NCBI RefSeq assembly: GCF_018729255.1
Contig: NZ_CP076060.1
Span: 3,508,501-3,572,500 of the forward strand
DNA length: 64,000 nt
Reading direction: 5' to 3'
Source: Cupriavidus sp. EM10
Lineage (GTDB): Bacteria > Pseudomonadota > Gammaproteobacteria > Burkholderiales > Burkholderiaceae
Part shown: positions 56,343 to 64,000 of the stretch, in pieces
Position numbering within the stretch: the stretch's first letter is position 1
Layout of the letters: every line of letters starts with the position of its first letter
Notes under the pieces: model-generated
Database searches by the model: none
The model's input: the letters and a program-made list of their open reading frames with translations, nothing else
Told to the model about the DNA's origin: nothing
Position numbers and translations under genes: made by a program

Positions 56343-57195
56343 TGCGCACACCGCTCTACCTGATCGCCATCGCAGCCGTTGCACTTGCCGCTGGCTGCGC
56401 ATCGACCACCGCCACGCCCCCGGCGACGCCGGAGGCCATCAGCCAGAAGTTCGCCGGCAAGTCTTACGTGCTGCTGGGCGAAGTCCATGACAGCGCCGCC
56501 GCCCAGCAGCAGCGCCTGCAGGCGCTGACGCGCGCAGTGGAAGCCGGCTGGCGTCCGGCCATCGCCATGGAGCAGTTCGACCGCGAACGCCAGGCCGATA
56601 TCGACCGCGCGCGGCGCGAGCGTCCGCACGATGCCGGCTATCTGATCGAGCAGGCGGCCGGTGGCAAGAGCGGCTGGGACTGGGCGCTGTACCAGCCGGT
56701 GGTGGCGCTGGCGCTGCAGTACGACCTGCCGCTGCGCGCCGCCAACCTGTCGCGGGCCGATGCGGCGCGCATCGTGCGCGGGGCTATGGCGATGTCTTCG
56801 CCAGCGACCAGCAGGCTGCGTTGGGGCTCGATGGCGCGTTGCCGGCCGATATCGTGACCGCGCAGACAGCCGTGCTGGACGCGGGCCACTGCGGCCACTT
56901 CCCGCAGGCCATGCTGCCAGGGATGCTGAACGCCCAGGCTGCCCGCGACGCGGTGATGGCGCAGACGCTGCGCCCGTACGCCAGCCGTGGCGCGGTGCTG
57001 ATCGCCGGCAACGGCCACGTGCGCCGCGACATCGGCGTGCCGCGCTGGCTGCCCGATAGCAGCGCGCGCGTGCTCAGCGTGGGGTATATCGAAACGGATT
57101 CGCCCGACAAGGGCTTCGACGTCGTGGTGCGCGTCCCGGCCAAGGACCGCGAGGACCCGTGCAAGGGCGCGGTAATGGGCAAGCCGATGAAGTAG
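56339..57195 (+). pseudogene. chaN: ChaN-family lipoprotein, frame broken once
   Basis: The first frame gives a lipoprotein signal (LIAIAAVALAAGCASTT, Cys lipidation near residue 20), YVLLGEVHDSAAAQQQRLQA and MEQFDRERQADIDRA; the second resumes LGLDGALPADIVTAQTAVLD and ends with VLIAGNGHVRRDIGVPRWLP. One G is missing at 56780-56783; corrected length is about 285 residues. ChaN (Campylobacter) binds haem and sits on the outer membrane. Its coupling to the DUF2149 gene fits a haem-handling role. Confidence 0.88.
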
Positions 57196-57202
57196 CGTGT
57201 GT

Positions 57203-57231
57203 TTTCTCCCCTCTCCCGCAAAGCGGGAGAG
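57203..57231. repeat. GC-rich hairpin element, copy 2
   Basis: CTCTCCCGC (57211-57219) pairs perfectly with GCGGGAGAG (57223-57231) around AAA, preceded by TTTCTCCC. It shares CTCCCCTCTCCCGC and GCGGGAGA with the element at 18191-18218, and lies between chaN and the convergent tctE. Confidence 0.5.
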
Positions 57232-57236
57232 GCGAG

Positions 57237-58721
57237 CTAGGTTGGCAAGTCCGCGAGCTGAAAACTCAACTCCGCCCTTAACCCCCGCCCTTGCGTGGCA
57301 TCGTGCAACGCCACCTTGCCGCCGAACCTTGCCGCCATCTCGCGCGTGATCGCCAGGCCGAGTCCGGACCCCGGCTCGGTGCTCTCCACGCGCCGGTAGA
57401 AGCGCGCGAACACCTTCTCGCGTTCGCTTTCCGGAATGCCGGGGCCATCGTCCTCGACCGACAGCAGCGCGCGGCCGTTGCGTTGCGCGGCGGACAGCGT
57501 GATGCGGCTGCCGCGCCCCGAATACTGGATCGCGTTGTGGACCAGGTTGGCCAGCGCCTCGCGCAGCAGGGCGGCGTCCGCGCGTACCGGCAGCGTCAGC
57601 CCGGCAGGGCGTTCCCATCCGAAATCCTGCTGCTTGCCGCGTGCCAGCGGCAGGTAGTCCAGCGCGACCTGTTCGGCCACCGTGACCGCGTCGACGATGC
57701 CGGCTTCGTCATCCTGCGCGGCGCCATCGCGCCCCGGCTGGCGGACGCGGGCCAGTGCCAGCAGCTGGTTCGTCAGGCGTGCCGCCTGCTCCAGCTGCGT
57801 GACGATGCCGCCCACGGCTTCGGCGGCGGCCTCGCGGGCCGGCTCGTCACGGCGTATCTGCAGCTGGCGCTGCGCGAACTCGGCCTGCGTCTTGAGGATG
57901 GCCAGCGGCGTGCGCAGCTGGTGCGCGGCGTCGGCGATGAACTGCGTCTGCGATTGCGCCATGGCTTCCGAGCGCGACACGTGCAGGTTGACCGCATCGA
58001 CCAGCGGACGCACTTCCACGGGCACCACGTCGAACGACAGCGGCGTCAGGTCGTCGGGCGAGCGCGCGCGGACATCGTCGCGCACCCGTTGCAGCGGCTT
58101 GAGCACGTAGGTGATGCCGCCGATCAGGATCAGGGCCGACAGCGCGATCAGCGCGATATCGCGCAGCAATGCGCTGCGCCAGACGTTGCCGATCAGGGCG
58201 GCGCGCGGCTCGGCGGTTTCGGCCACCTGGATGATCACGCGCATGTTTGCGTCGGGCCGGTAGATGGGCCGCGCCATCGTGGCCACGCGCACCGGATCGC
58301 CGTGGTAGACCGCATCGGTGAAGCGCGGCACGTTGTTGACCAGCGCGCCCTTGGGCAGTGGCAGATCGTCGTAGCCGGTCACGGTCTCGATGTCGCCGCC
58401 GCGCTCCATCGACACGCGGTAGAACACGTGGGTCTGCGCGGCCGTCTCGAACATCTCCATCGCTGCGTCGGGCAGCGTCAGCTGCACGCTTTCGCCGGCC
58501 ATGCCGATGGCGTTGTCGATGGTGCGGATCGATCCATATAGCGAGCGGTCGTAGGCCGTGTTGGCCGCGTCGCGCAGGGTGCCGTAGGTGAACCAGGTAT
58601 CGACGGCCATCATCAGCGCCAGGGCCGGCACCAGCAGGATCAGCAGCTGGCGGCGCAGACTGCCGCGCAGCCACAGGCGCACCGGCAGGCGCGCGCGCTG
58701 GCGCAGGTGGCGGCGCCACAT
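57237..58721 (-). CDS. TctE-like sensor histidine kinase
   Basis: A 494-residue kinase: helix 1 (RRQLLILLVPALALMMAVDT), a periplasmic sensor, helix 2 (LIALSALILIGGITYVL), HAMP, HisKA (FIADAAHQLRTPLAILKTQA, phospho-His) and HATPase_c (NLVHNAIQYSG, EDDGPGIPE, GSGLGLAITREM). The N-terminal layout and the AHQLRTPLAILK motif are those of TctE/QseC-type sensors. A TctD-like regulator is one base upstream. Since a tctCBA cluster exists 40 kb away, a link is possible but the divergent ABC binding-protein gene is the nearer target. Confidence 0.88.
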   Translation of the reverse strand: MWRRHLRQRARLPVRLWLRGSLRRQLLILLVPALALMMAVDTWFTYGTLRDAANTAYDRSLYGSIRTIDNAIGMAGESVQLTLPDAAMEMFETAAQTHVFYRVSMERGGDIETVTGYDDLPLPKGALVNNVPRFTDAVYHGDPVRVATMARPIYRPDANMRVIIQVAETAEPRAALIGNVWRSALLRDIALIALSALILIGGITYVLKPLQRVRDDVRARSPDDLTPLSFDVVPVEVRPLVDAVNLHVSRSEAMAQSQTQFIADAAHQLRTPLAILKTQAEFAQRQLQIRRDEPAREAAAEAVGGIVTQLEQAARLTNQLLALARVRQPGRDGAAQDDEAGIVDAVTVAEQVALDYLPLARGKQQDFGWERPAGLTLPVRADAALLREALANLVHNAIQYSGRGSRITLSAAQRNGRALLSVEDDGPGIPESEREKVFARFYRRVESTEPGSGLGLAITREMAARFGGKVALHDATQGRGLRAELSFQLADLPT

Positions 58722-58722
58722 G

Positions 58723-59415
58723 TCAGGCTCCTGCCTTGGGCGGGTCGGTGGCCTCGGGTTCCAGCAGGTAGCCGAAGCCGCGCAGCGTGACGATGGTGAC
58801 GCCGTGGCCGGTCAGCTTCTTGCGCAGGCGGTAGACCAGCACTTCGATGGCGTCGGGGCTCACGTCGGCATCGAGCGAGAACACCTTGTCCAGCAGTTGC
58901 GCCTTGGTCAGCGGCTGACCGCTGCGAGCCAGCAGCGCACCCAGCAGCGTCGATTCGCGCGGTGTCAGCGACAGCGGCGCACCGCCCAGCGTGAAGCTGC
59001 GGGTTTCGCCATCGAACACCAGGGTGCCGCATTGCAGGCGCGGGTGCGCGCGGCCCCGGCTGCGGCGGATCAGGGCCAGGATGCGGGCTTCGAGTTCAGC
59101 GATGGCGAACGGCTTGGGCAGGTAGTCGTCGGCGCCCAGGTTCAGGCCGCGCACGCGCTCGTCGAGTGTGTCCTGCGCGGTCAGGATCAGCACGGGCGTG
59201 CGGTCGTCGCGGCCGCGCATGGCCTTGAGCACGGCCAGGCCGTCCTTGCCAGGCAGGCGCAGATCGAGCACCACGGCGTCGTATTCCTCGGCCATCAGCC
59301 GCGCCTCGGCCTGCAGGCCATCGGCGACGTGCTCGATGACGAAGCCGCCCTGTTCCAATGCACGTGCCACCCAGCGGGCCAGTTCCACTTCGTCTTCCAC
59401 CAGCAGGATGCGCAT
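58723..59415 (-). CDS. TctD-like OmpR-family response regulator
   Basis: A 230-residue regulator: receiver with LLVEDEVELARWVARA (acidic pair), Asp in AVVLDLRLPGKDGLAVL and Lys in YLPKPFAIAELEARI; C-terminal winged helix (LTPRESTLLGALLARSGQPL, VYRLRKKLTGHGVTIVTLRG). Divergent from the ABC binding-protein gene, with 139 bp between starts; it may regulate that gene. Confidence 0.92.
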   Translation of the reverse strand: MRILLVEDEVELARWVARALEQGGFVIEHVADGLQAEARLMAEEYDAVVLDLRLPGKDGLAVLKAMRGRDDRTPVLILTAQDTLDERVRGLNLGADDYLPKPFAIAELEARILALIRRSRGRAHPRLQCGTLVFDGETRSFTLGGAPLSLTPRESTLLGALLARSGQPLTKAQLLDKVFSLDADVSPDAIEVLVYRLRKKLTGHGVTIVTLRGFGYLLEPEATDPPKAGA

Positions 59416-59479
59416 GCCGGACCTCCTCTGCCCGCTCTTTGTCGTGTCTCGCAGGCCGCCCGTGCGGGCCGCGGGCGCC

Positions 59480-59485
59480 TATAAT
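59480..59485 (+). promoter_or_regulatory. TATAAT -10 element of the ABC binding-protein gene
   Basis: A perfect TATAAT lies 70 bp before the GTG start. No good -35 is seen 16-18 bp upstream, so it may need an activator, plausibly the divergent TctD-like regulator. Confidence 0.45.
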
Positions 59486-59554
59486 ACCCCCGCCCTGCCC
59501 GCAGGTGTCTGCCGGCGGCCATCCCAACGTCCGCACACCATCGTCCTGCCTTCC

Positions 59555-60712
59555 GTGCCCACATCCCTGCCGGAACACTCCAGCGTCACGCGTCGCCAGT
59601 TGCTGCTGGCAGGCGGCGCCATGGCCGTGGGCGTGCCGGCGCTGGCACAGCCCGCACCGCGCGCGCCCGAAGGGTATCCAGGCGACTATGCCGACGTCAT
59701 TGCAAAGGCGCAGCGCGAAGGGGGCGTGACGGTCTACGCGTCGACCGACCTGGAAGTGGTAAAGCCGCTGATCCAGGGGTTCGAAGCGCGCTATCCCGGC
59801 GTACGCGTGCAATATCAGGATCTCAATACGCTGGAACTGCACGAGCGGTTCCTGGCGGAGAGCGCGAGCATGGGACCGGGCCAGCCGGGCCGCGATGCGG
59901 CCTATGCCGACGTGCTGTGGAGCACGGCCATGGACCTGCAGATCAAGCTCGTCAACGATGGCCACGCGCAGCGCTACGAATCGCCAGAGCGCGACGGATT
60001 GCCCAGCTGGGCGGTCTGGCGCGACGAGGCCTGGGGCACCACCTTCGAGCCGGCGGTTATCGTCTACAACCGCAAGCATTTCGCGGGCTCGCATGTGCCC
60101 GGCAGCCGCAGCGGCCTGGCGCGGCTGCTGCAGGAACACGCGCCGCAGTGGCGCGGCAAGGTGGTGACATACGACGTGGAACGCTCGGGCGTGGGCTACC
60201 TGCTGGCGCAGCAGGACGCGCGCATGGGCAGTGAATTCTGGTATCTGGCGCAGGCGCTGGGGCGCGCCCGGGTGCAGCTGTCGGCGTCGACGGCCGACAT
60301 GATCGAGCGGATCGCCAGCGGCAACCTGGTGCTCGGATACAACATGCTGGGTTCGTACGCGCTGTCGCTGATGGAGCGCGGCGCCGGCATCGGAGTGATC
60401 GCGCCGCGTGACTACACGCTGGTGATGTCGCGCGTGGCATTCATCGCGCGCCGGGCGCCACGGCCCAATGCCGCGCGCCTGTGGCTGGACTATCTGCTGT
60501 CGCGTGACGGCCAGGCGCTGCTGGGCCAGTCGACGTCGCAGCTCTATACCATCCGCACCGACACCGACAGCGCGCATACGGCCAATGCGCTGGCCGAGCG
60601 GCTGGGCTACGCGCTCAAGCCGATCAGCGTGGGTCCGGGGCTGCTGGCAGCGCAGGACGCGCTGCGCAAGAAAGCGTTCCTCGCGCGCTGGCGCGAGGCG
60701 CTCAAGGGGTGA
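59555..60712 (+). CDS. ABC transporter periplasmic binding protein (iron(III)/AfuA-like)
   Basis: A 385-residue protein from GTG at 59555. The N-terminus has a twin-arginine-like signal (TRRQLLLAGGAMAVGVPALA). The mature part reads VIAKAQREGGVTVYASTDLE, IQGFEARYPGVRVQYQDLNT and LSTTA-type lobe residues LWSTAMDLQIKLV, typical of the family that binds ferric iron or 2-aminoethylphosphonate. Permease and ATPase genes are not adjacent, so it is an orphan receptor. Earlier in-frame starts exist but read into the divergent gene. Confidence 0.85.
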   Translation: MPTSLPEHSSVTRRQLLLAGGAMAVGVPALAQPAPRAPEGYPGDYADVIAKAQREGGVTVYASTDLEVVKPLIQGFEARYPGVRVQYQDLNTLELHERFLAESASMGPGQPGRDAAYADVLWSTAMDLQIKLVNDGHAQRYESPERDGLPSWAVWRDEAWGTTFEPAVIVYNRKHFAGSHVPGSRSGLARLLQEHAPQWRGKVVTYDVERSGVGYLLAQQDARMGSEFWYLAQALGRARVQLSASTADMIERIASGNLVLGYNMLGSYALSLMERGAGIGVIAPRDYTLVMSRVAFIARRAPRPNAARLWLDYLLSRDGQALLGQSTSQLYTIRTDTDSAHTANALAERLGYALKPISVGPGLLAAQDALRKKAFLARWREALKG

Positions 60713-60724
60713 GCCGGCGGAAGG

Positions 60725-61438
60725 CTATGCGGTGACGACCTGCGGCTGGCGCTCGCACAGCGCCGCCATTTCCTCGTCCAGCGGTGCCATCGGGCGGGGC
60801 ACATAGCCCACGCGCAATGCCGGGGACAGGCGCAGCGTGTCGATGAAGGTATCCGCCAGGCGCTCGGCCTCGCGGTTCAGATCGAAATCGGTGGGAGAAA
60901 ACAGCCAGTGGGCCAGCACGCCGCCGATTGCGGCGTGGAAGGCCATCACGGCCAGGTCGAGGTCCAGGTCCGCCGGCAACTGGCCGCGTTCCATCGCCAT
61001 GCGCAGGTGCTCGCGCATCTTGACCGTGCCGTCCTGGTGCGACGCGCGCTGGCGCTCGAAGATGGCACCGTTGTCCTCCACCATCTCGCACTTGTGGAAG
61101 ATGATCTCGAAGACGCGGCGCCATTGCGGATTGGTGACGGTCTGGCGGAACACGAAGGCGCAGATGTCGCGGATGCCGCCCAGCGGATCTTCCTGCAGCG
61201 CCAGCCGTTCCGGGGCGCACAGCGCTTCTACCGGCAGGTTGACGCGGTCGCACATGGCGGCAAATACGTCACTCTTGTTCTTGAAATGCCAGTAGATCGC
61301 GCCACGGGTGACGCCTGCCGCTTCGGCAATGTCCGCCAGCGACGGGCGTGCCACACCACGGGCGTGAAACACGGCTTCCGCCGCATCCAGAATCCGGTTG
61401 CGCGTTTCGAGCGCTTCTTCCTTGGTACGTCTGACCAT
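60725..61438 (-). CDS. TetR/AcrR-family repressor of the adjacent RND operon
   Basis: A 237-residue protein from the ATG at 61438. The N-terminal TetR HTH (residues 10-56) reads ETRNRILDAAEAVFHARGVA then SLADIAEAAGVTRGAIYWHF; the C-terminal ligand domain (GGIRDICAFVFRQTVTNPQW, FEIIFHKCEMVEDNGAIFER) is the AcrR/TtgR type that binds toxic compounds. It is divergent from an acrAB-like operon across a near-canonical AcrR operator, so it almost surely represses that pump. Confidence 0.94.
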   Translation of the reverse strand: MVRRTKEEALETRNRILDAAEAVFHARGVARPSLADIAEAAGVTRGAIYWHFKNKSDVFAAMCDRVNLPVEALCAPERLALQEDPLGGIRDICAFVFRQTVTNPQWRRVFEIIFHKCEMVEDNGAIFERQRASHQDGTVKMREHLRMAMERGQLPADLDLDLAVMAFHAAIGGVLAHWLFSPTDFDLNREAERLADTFIDTLRLSPALRVGYVPRPMAPLDEEMAALCERQPQVVTA

Positions 61439-61878
61439 TTCCTCTTTCCCTGCAGCCAGTGGGCGGCCGTCCGGGTCTCCTGATCCCCACGCGCATGGGC
61501 GTCGCAGGGCTCTCTTTCCAAGTTGCTCATCGCACCGGCGGCCGCATCGTACCTTGAATGGAACAATCGTGCTTATAGCGCCGAAACATTCCAATGCACA
61601 CAACAGGTGCCATGTGTTGCTAACAGCGCTAAATTCGTAACCGGGACTTACATACATGCGCGAATGTATCTATACTACTCGCCTGTCCGGACTTCGGCCA
61701 AGCCGTTTTTTTGCCCGGTTCGGGTGACCAGTCACCCTCGCGCCATCGGTCCGTCTGACTCAAGCATCATCAAGCATCACTTTTTTAGCCGCCGCGCCCC
61801 GCCCCCGGGGCGCGCCTGCGTCCAGCCCAACGTTGGGGGCGGTGCGGCAGATCTCAAATTTTCATCACGGGGTTATCG
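61439..61878. other. Control region of the RND pump operon
   Basis: 440 bp. The AcrR-like operator is at 61649-61672 and -10-like TATACT sits at 61671-61676, overlapping its right edge, which explains repression. I see no gene in the gap. Confidence 0.45.
61649..61672. promoter_or_regulatory. AcrR/TtgR-type operator
   Basis: Half-sites TACATACAT (61649-61657) and ATGTATCTA (61664-61672) flank a 6-bp centre. The E. coli acrAB operator has the same half-sites with one difference on the right, ATGTATGTA. It lies between the divergent repressor and pump genes. Confidence 0.88.
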
Positions 61879-63138
61879 ATGAGGAAGTCCCAACGTATCC
61901 GTTGCGCAGCCGTTGCTGCCGCCGTCACCGCTGCGGCACTGGCGCTGTCCGCCTGTGGCCAGAAGGCAGCCCAGGGCGGCGCGATGCCGCCGCCGGAAGT
62001 GGGTGTGGTCACCGTCACGCCGTCCGCTGTTGCCGTGGTCAATGAATTGCCGGGCCGTCTCGAAGGCGTTCGCACTGCCGAAGTGCGCGCCCGCGTCGAA
62101 GGCATCGTCCTGTCGCGCAATTACACCGAGGGCGGCGAGGTAAAGGCTGGGCAGGTGCTGTTCCGCATCGATCCGGCCCCTTACCAGGCGCAGCTGGCAT
62201 CGGCCAAGGCGCAGCTGGAGCGTGCCGAAGCCAATGCGGTGTCGGCACGCCAGAAGGCCGAGCGCTACAAGCCGCTGGTGGCCGTGAACGCGGTCAGCAA
62301 GCAGGAATATGACGAAGCCGTGGCCGCCGCCGGCCAGGCCAACGCCGACATCGCCGCCGCCAAGGCCGCCGTGACCACCGCCCAGATCAACCTGGGCTAC
62401 ACCACGGTGACGTCGCCGATCTCCGGCCGCGTGGGCCGTGCGCTGGTAACCGAAGGCGCGCTGGTCGGCAAGGGCGAAGCCACCAAGCTGACCACCGTCG
62501 AGCAGGTCGATCCGATCTGGGTGACCTTTACCCAGCCGGCCTCGGAAGTGGCGCGCCTGCGTGCCGCGATCGAATCGGGCAAGGTCAAGGGCGTGAACGG
62601 CGGTGCCAAAGTGCACCTGTATCCGGAAGCCGGCGACAAGGAATACGCCGCCACGGGCAAGCTGCTGTTCTCCGACATGACCGTGGACCCGACCACCGGC
62701 GCCATCACACTGCGGGCGGAATTCCCGAATCCGAAGCGCGAACTGCTGTCGGGCACGTTCGTGCGCGTGAAGATCGAGCAGGGCGTCGACGAAAACGCGC
62801 TGACCGTGCCGCAACGCGCGCTGATCCGCAGCGCCCAGGGTGCCAGCGTGCTGGTGGTGGGTGCCGACGGCAACGTGGCCGCGCTGCCGGTCAAGGCGCC
62901 GCAGGCCATTGGCGACCGCTGGGTCGTGACCGAAGGCCTCAAGGGCGGTGAAAAGGTGATCGTGGAAGGCCTGCAGAAGGTGCGCCCTGGCGCGCCCGCC
63001 AAGGCCGTGCCGTTCCAGGCACCGAAGACGGCCGATGCCCCGGCATCGGCGCCGGGCGCCACCGCGCAGGGCGACAAGCCCGCCGCCGCTGGCAAGGACG
63101 CCAAGGCCGACGACAAGTCGACCGCCAAGCAGGGCTGA
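61879..63138 (+). CDS. RND efflux adaptor lipoprotein (AcrA/MexA-like)
   Basis: A 419-residue protein. Lipoprotein signal (AAVTAAALALSAC, lipid Cys near residue 26), then the lipoyl/hairpin region (NELPGRLEGVRTAEVRARVE, SAKAQLERAEANAVSARQKA, RYKPLVAVNAVSKQEYDEAV), beta-barrel (DPIWVTFTQPASEVARLRAA) and an Ala/Lys/Pro-rich tail. It couples the pump to an outer-membrane channel. The permease starts 39 bp downstream; the operon continues past the window. Confidence 0.94.
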   Translation: MRKSQRIRCAAVAAAVTAAALALSACGQKAAQGGAMPPPEVGVVTVTPSAVAVVNELPGRLEGVRTAEVRARVEGIVLSRNYTEGGEVKAGQVLFRIDPAPYQAQLASAKAQLERAEANAVSARQKAERYKPLVAVNAVSKQEYDEAVAAAGQANADIAAAKAAVTTAQINLGYTTVTSPISGRVGRALVTEGALVGKGEATKLTTVEQVDPIWVTFTQPASEVARLRAAIESGKVKGVNGGAKVHLYPEAGDKEYAATGKLLFSDMTVDPTTGAITLRAEFPNPKRELLSGTFVRVKIEQGVDENALTVPQRALIRSAQGASVLVVGADGNVAALPVKAPQAIGDRWVVTEGLKGGEKVIVEGLQKVRPGAPAKAVPFQAPKTADAPASAPGATAQGDKPAAAGKDAKADDKSTAKQG

Positions 63139-63177
63139 TCGGGCCCTCGACCAAAGCCATAAAAGGGAGCCAGTTTC

Positions 63178-64000
63178 ATGGCGAAGTTTTTTATCGACCG
63201 GCCGGTGTTCGCGTGGGTGCTCGCGCTGATCATCGCGCTGGGCGGTCTGTTGTCGATCGTGCAGCTGCCGATCGCGCAGTACCCCAATATCGCCCCGCCG
63301 ATCATCACGGTGACCACCACCTACCCCGGTGCGTCGGCCAAGACGATCGAGGATTCGGTGATCACGCCGATCGAGCAGGAGCTCAACGGCGCCCCCAACC
63401 TGCTCTATTACGAATCGCAAAGCGAGTCGTCGGGGCTGGCCACCATCAACATCTCGTTCGCGCCCGGCTCGAATGCCGACCTGAACTCCGTGGAAGTGCA
63501 GAACCGCCTGAAGCGCGTGGAAGCGCGTCTGCCGGCGGAAGTGCGCCAACAGGGCGTGCGGGTCGACAAGGCCGGCAACAACTACATGATGTTCATCACG
63601 GTCTCGTCGAAGTCGGGTAAATCCGACGCGATCGAGCTGGGCAACTTCGTGTCGGCGCAGGTGGTGGACTCGGTCCGCCGCGTGCCCGGCGTGGGTGCCG
63701 CCGACCTGTTCGGCACCGAGTACGCGATGCGCATCTGGCTGGATCCGGCCAAGCTGACGGGCTACAACCTGACGCCGCTGGATGTGACCGCCGCCGTTTC
63801 GGAGCAGAACATCCAGGTGGCCGTGGGCGAACTCGGCGGCACGCCGTCGCCGCGCGGTACCGAGCTGAACGCCACGGTCAACACCGAAAGCCGGCTGACC
63901 ACGCCCGAGCAGTTCGCCAACATCCTGTTGCGCGTGAATCCGGACGGCTCGTCGGTGCGCATCAAGGACGTGGGCAGCGTGGAGCTGGGCGGCGCCGACT
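63178..64000 (+). CDS. RND efflux permease (AcrB/MexB-like), N-terminal part
   Basis: From the ATG at 63178 the frame stays open to the right edge (274 residues). MAKFFIDRPVFAWVLALIIA and QLPIAQYPNIAPPIITVTTT are the AcrB-type opening, followed by porter-domain sequence (TIEDSVITPIEQELNGAPNL, VEVQNRLKRVEARLPAEVRQ, VPGVGAADLFGTEYAMRIWL). It is the inner-membrane drug/proton antiporter of the operon. Asp residues of the proton relay lie beyond the window. Confidence 0.95.
   Translation, partial: MAKFFIDRPVFAWVLALIIALGGLLSIVQLPIAQYPNIAPPIITVTTTYPGASAKTIEDSVITPIEQELNGAPNLLYYESQSESSGLATINISFAPGSNADLNSVEVQNRLKRVEARLPAEVRQQGVRVDKAGNNYMMFITVSSKSGKSDAIELGNFVSAQVVDSVRRVPGVGAADLFGTEYAMRIWLDPAKLTGYNLTPLDVTAAVSEQNIQVAVGELGGTPSPRGTELNATVNTESRLTTPEQFANILLRVNPDGSSVRIKDVGSVELGGAD

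Noticed and set aside
12590..56783. Programmed ribosomal frameshifting in the split genes
   Set aside because: Each break is a lost base in a plain homopolymer with no slippery-heptamer plus pseudoknot layout, and unrelated families are hit alike.

Overview
The window looks like part of a main chromosome of a high-GC betaproteobacterium of the family Burkholderiaceae, most like Cupriavidus or Ralstonia. The evidence is the GC-rich codon use, the Bug-type tricarboxylate receptor with its TctB/TctA partners, the def-fmt-htpX-rsmB-DUF4390-ntrY-ntrX order, GTP-dependent PEP carboxykinase and the LysM-dprA-topB neighbourhood. I see no phage, insertion sequence, plasmid or CRISPR signature. The only stable RNA gene is a tRNA-Phe.

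The left end (1-1867) is the most unusual part. Between a SET-domain gene and the HU gene hupB lies about 1 kb of non-coding DNA. It holds 13 copies of the palindrome GTATAC plus three GTAAAC/GTTTAC (all GTWWAC) within 655 bp, three perfect DnaA boxes (TTATCCACA), an AT-rich stretch with DnaA-trio-like triplets, and short GC-rich tandem repeats. A fourth perfect DnaA box and five DnaA-box-like motifs spaced exactly 12 bp apart follow hupB. Together they resemble a chromosomal replication origin or a DnaA-titration locus.

Layout. 1.9-11.9 kb: DUF2272 lipoprotein, aquaporin-like channel, unknown exported protein, orphan TRAP receptor, small unknown membrane protein, RarD-like permease, LexA-controlled dinB, an MFS transporter and a racemase. 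12.0-20.9 kb: diguanylate cyclase, coiled-coil protein, tctCBA, patatin-like lipase and a glutathione-reductase-like enzyme. 20.9-31.0 kb, all minus strand: DUF1254 protein, tRNA-Phe, then the cluster def-fmt-htpX-rsmB-DUF4390-ntrY-ntrX-like. 31.1-38.8 kb: LysM protein, dprA, thioredoxin-like protein, topB, a LysR regulator, a tiny secreted repeat protein and a glycine-zipper protein. 39.0-45.7 kb: ybdD-like gene with cstA, divergent from a two-component system, then pckG. 46.2-57.2 kb: hydroxyacid dehydrogenase, MOSC protein, a two-gene RND pump, and a Fur-box-preceded haem-uptake-like operon (TonB receptor, ExbB/MotA-like, DUF2149, ChaN). 57.2-64.0 kb: TctDE-like two-component system divergent from an ABC binding protein, then a TetR/AcrR repressor divergent from an acrAB-like RND operon with a near-canonical AcrR operator; the permease runs off the window.

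Seven conserved genes (GGDEF protein, dprA, topB, pckG, hydroxyacid dehydrogenase, ExbB/MotA-like, chaN) are each split by one missing base in a short homopolymer. Adding one base restores a full family-length frame every time. I read these as probable sequencing errors, but list them as frameshifted because that is what the sequence shows.
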